Positions 62,669-64,000 of a stretch of 64,000 nt of DNA are shown here, piece by piece (the stretch's first letter is position 1; every line of letters starts with the position of its first letter). The translations under genes and the position numbers were made by a program. Below the pieces are notes generated by a model, which had not been told where the DNA came from, did no database searches, and worked only from the letters and a program-made list of their open reading frames with translations. Origin of the DNA: an uncultured Paracoccaceae bacterium (lineage in GTDB: Bacteria > Pseudomonadota > Alphaproteobacteria > Rhodobacterales > Rhodobacteraceae); NCBI GenBank assembly GCA_947500825.1, contig CANMTR010000010.1, positions 53,243-117,242 of the forward strand, given 5' to 3'.

Positions 62669-63826
62669 TTACTCTTTCAGAAATTTGCCCGTCTCCAGCA
62701 CAGAGGGTTCAAGGTTAAGAGCTTCAGGGCTAAGCATACGACGCTTCTCGGCGCGTTTGGTGTAGCGTTCGATCTCCTTCAGAGTCTCGTGCCCGCTCCA
62801 TGCCGCGATCTGGTGGATGTTTGCACCGCGTTCGGCATGGCGGATCATCCGACTTTTTCTCAATCCATGAGACGTCTTGCCTCCCGTAATTCCCGCCATC
62901 CTCGCCCGCTCCGAGAACCACTGCGAGGCTCCCTTCACTGATCGAGGCTTGCCATGCTCTGTGAGCATGAAAGTTCCGTTGCGCGGTCCCATCGCCGCGA
63001 TAGCGCGGCGAAGATGTTCGAGATCCTCGGCCACCGCGAATTTCGGAAGGCCGCGATCGAAAGGTACGGAGACCTCGCTCTTGGTTTTCTTCTGGATGAA
63101 GACAAGCCAGCCGTCGTCGTCGACATTGTCGGGGCCGAGGGCAACGGAATCCGAGATTCGGCTACCGGCCCAGTATTGAAGTTCGAATGCTACGCGAGCT
63201 TCGGTCCCGTAATCCCAACGGTGGCGATACTTCTCGATGTCGGCGAAGGTCCACGGAATGAAGCCCTCCGTCGTCGTGCTCTTCAGTTGTTTGACACTTT
63301 CGGTTGGCGTTGTCGTGACGAGCTTACGCTCGACCGCGAATTTCCCGAGGGCGCTCCATGATTTCAGCCGCTCGTTGGCTGGGTTCACCTCCATCGTGTC
63401 CAGTTGGTGCCGAATGTGCTCCGGACGGACGCTTGCAAAGGGGACCCTGCCGATGGCGCCGTCGTTTACGGCCAAGAGGCGGTTCAGGTCACGTCGACGG
63501 ACGTCCTGGTAGGAAGTGGAAAGCTCCCGGAAGGAATGTGACGAGAGATACCGGCGGATGATGTCCGCGACCGAATTCGGCTTCACCAGCTCGATGGCCT
63601 TCGGTTGTTCGGCATGGGTCGAATTGCATGCAACCAGATAGGCCGCCAAGAACTCTGGATGATCTTCCGGAAGGTGGGCCGGGAGCTGAATGCCCGTGGC
63701 GCGGTGATAGACGTATTTGATCCCACCACTCGTATATCGTTTCAGTCCCTTCAGCTTCACGCTGCTGTCTGATTTTCCGGCATGGCGAATGCTGTCGCCG
63801 TCGCATCGTTGCTCTTGTTCTCGCAT
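62669..63826 (-). CDS. Tyrosine-type site-specific recombinase (integrase)
   Basis: 385 residues. Catalytic residues are visible: R223 (AGSRISDSVAL), lysine in the beta-hairpin (KKTKSE), H320-x-x-R323 (SHGLRKSR), H346 (WSGHETL) and nucleophile Y355 (EIERYTKR). The N-terminal SAM-like core-binding domain spans about 85-175. ATG 63826 follows a strong GAAGGAGAA site; an upstream in-frame ATG at 63937 gives an arginine-rich, unlikely extension. The orientation toward tRNA-Arg fits integration at that gene. Confidence 0.94.
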   Translation of the reverse strand: MREQEQRCDGDSIRHAGKSDSSVKLKGLKRYTSGGIKYVYHRATGIQLPAHLPEDHPEFLAAYLVACNSTHAEQPKAIELVKPNSVADIIRRYLSSHSFRELSTSYQDVRRRDLNRLLAVNDGAIGRVPFASVRPEHIRHQLDTMEVNPANERLKSWSALGKFAVERKLVTTTPTESVKQLKSTTTEGFIPWTFADIEKYRHRWDYGTEARVAFELQYWAGSRISDSVALGPDNVDDDGWLVFIQKKTKSEVSVPFDRGLPKFAVAEDLEHLRRAIAAMGPRNGTFMLTEHGKPRSVKGASQWFSERARMAGITGGKTSHGLRKSRMIRHAERGANIHQIAAWSGHETLKEIERYTKRAEKRRMLSPEALNLEPSVLETGKFLKE

Positions 63827-63954
63827 GGTTGTTCTCCTTCGTAGACGAGAGAATCCGCGTAGGCGTCGAGGTCGTGAACGTCGTAGGGACGGTTTCCACC
63901 GGACACCTTTCTCTGAATGTCGAGGATCGTGTCCCATCTGGTGGTGTAGCTCAT
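63757..63954 (-). CDS. Small ORF upstream of the integrase (65 aa, may extend past the edge)
   Basis: Begins MSYTTRWDTILDIQRKVSGG and contains YDVHDLDAYADSLVYEG, a plausible globular sequence. It overlaps the first 70 bp of the integrase gene in another frame, ending NDATATAFAMPENQTAA. The frame is open from 63954 to the right edge, so the true start may be outside the window. A second frame across 63938-64000 is also open. No family recognised; low confidence. Confidence 0.42.
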   Translation of the reverse strand: MSYTTRWDTILDIQRKVSGGNRPYDVHDLDAYADSLVYEGEQPCENKSNDATATAFAMPENQTAA

Positions 63955-64000
63955 GGCAGGCCCGACGGATGTCGGCGTGGCCGAGCTGATCAGTCCGTCT

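Larger units (their letters stand above)
62454..64000. mobile_element. Integrated element at tRNA-Arg (left portion, cut by window edge)
   Basis: Starts directly after tRNA-Arg and carries a tyrosine recombinase facing the tRNA. Base composition is visibly less GC-rich than in the rest of the window, and codon use differs. The far end and second attachment site are outside the window. It could be a prophage, genomic island or integrative conjugative element. Confidence 0.7.

Noticed and set aside
63938..64000. LGHADIR string in the frame upstream of the integrase, reminiscent of integrase C-termini
   Set aside because: It is followed by an arginine-rich stretch and a strong internal ribosome site; probably a chance resemblance or a shadow of the other frame.

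Overview
The window is a very GC-rich, densely packed bacterial chromosome segment. Its gene content points to an alphaproteobacterium of the Rhodobacteraceae/Roseobacter type: a serC-serA operon with a leader hairpin, an opgG-opgH-opgC glucan operon, a choline/choline-sulfate bet regulon beside choXWV, an invasion-associated-locus-B-like protein, DUF2125 and DUF2945 proteins, and a periplasmic formate dehydrogenase. Genes are close together, often with ATGA, GTGA or TGATG overlaps, and several convergent pairs overlap at their stop codons. All of it looks like ordinary core chromosome except the last ~1.5 kb, which is visibly AT-richer and is the edge of an element integrated next to tRNA-Arg(ACG).

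Region by region. 0-6.3 kb: a cut-off GST, mtaB and dapF (tRNA modification; lysine/peptidoglycan), tRNA-Lys, a LysE exporter with a divergent Lrp regulator, a DsbA-like thiol protein, an EamA exporter and nicotinamidase. 6.3-12 kb: RNase R, a GNAT enzyme, dapE and dapD (with dapF, three diaminopimelate genes in 10 kb), a small stress membrane protein. 12-15.5 kb: a LOG-family protein, a DUF2945/ribbon-helix-helix pair, rlmN and an IalB protein. 15.6-20.7 kb: an asparaginase, then serB, serC and serA (serine synthesis), with a tiny basic ORF and the serC leader between serB and serC. 20.9-25.7 kb: the osmoregulated periplasmic glucan operon opgG-(small ORF)-opgH-opgC. 25.7-28.2 kb: GNAT, a hydroxyisobutyrate-dehydrogenase-like enzyme, HemP and a VOC protein.

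28.2-37.7 kb is a complete module for using choline and choline-O-sulfate. choX-choW-choV (import) is divergent from betI-betC-(BCCT-like transporter)-betB-betA (regulation, sulfate removal, transport, oxidation to glycine betaine), with a BetI-type palindrome in the shared promoter region. 38-39 kb holds an IolE-like TIM-barrel protein with a clear terminator. 39.2-45.0 kb is a respiratory cluster: cytochrome c oxidase subunit II fused to cytochrome c, a subunit I/III fusion whose K-channel lysine position is glutamine, a small membrane protein, a CtaG-type assembly factor and a triheme cytochrome c. 45.1-50.5 kb is a cysteine-type periplasmic formate dehydrogenase operon with a small unknown protein at each end.

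50.5-62.3 kb: enoyl-CoA hydratase, SDR, DUF2125, FMN reductase, TrhA (hemolysin III), SMC, a PfkB kinase, a lytic transglycosylase, a glutathionyl-hydroquinone reductase and small unknowns. 62.4-64 kb: tRNA-Arg(ACG), an inverted repeat, a terminator, a tyrosine recombinase facing the tRNA and one small ORF; the rest of the element lies beyond the window.

No CRISPR array, rRNA or insertion sequence was seen. The most unusual signals are the oxidase cluster, the in-frame tandem duplications at gene 3' ends, the serine at the second catalytic position of DapF, several small unannotated ORFs, and the element edge at tRNA-Arg. I found nothing that I can claim with confidence as a wholly new system.
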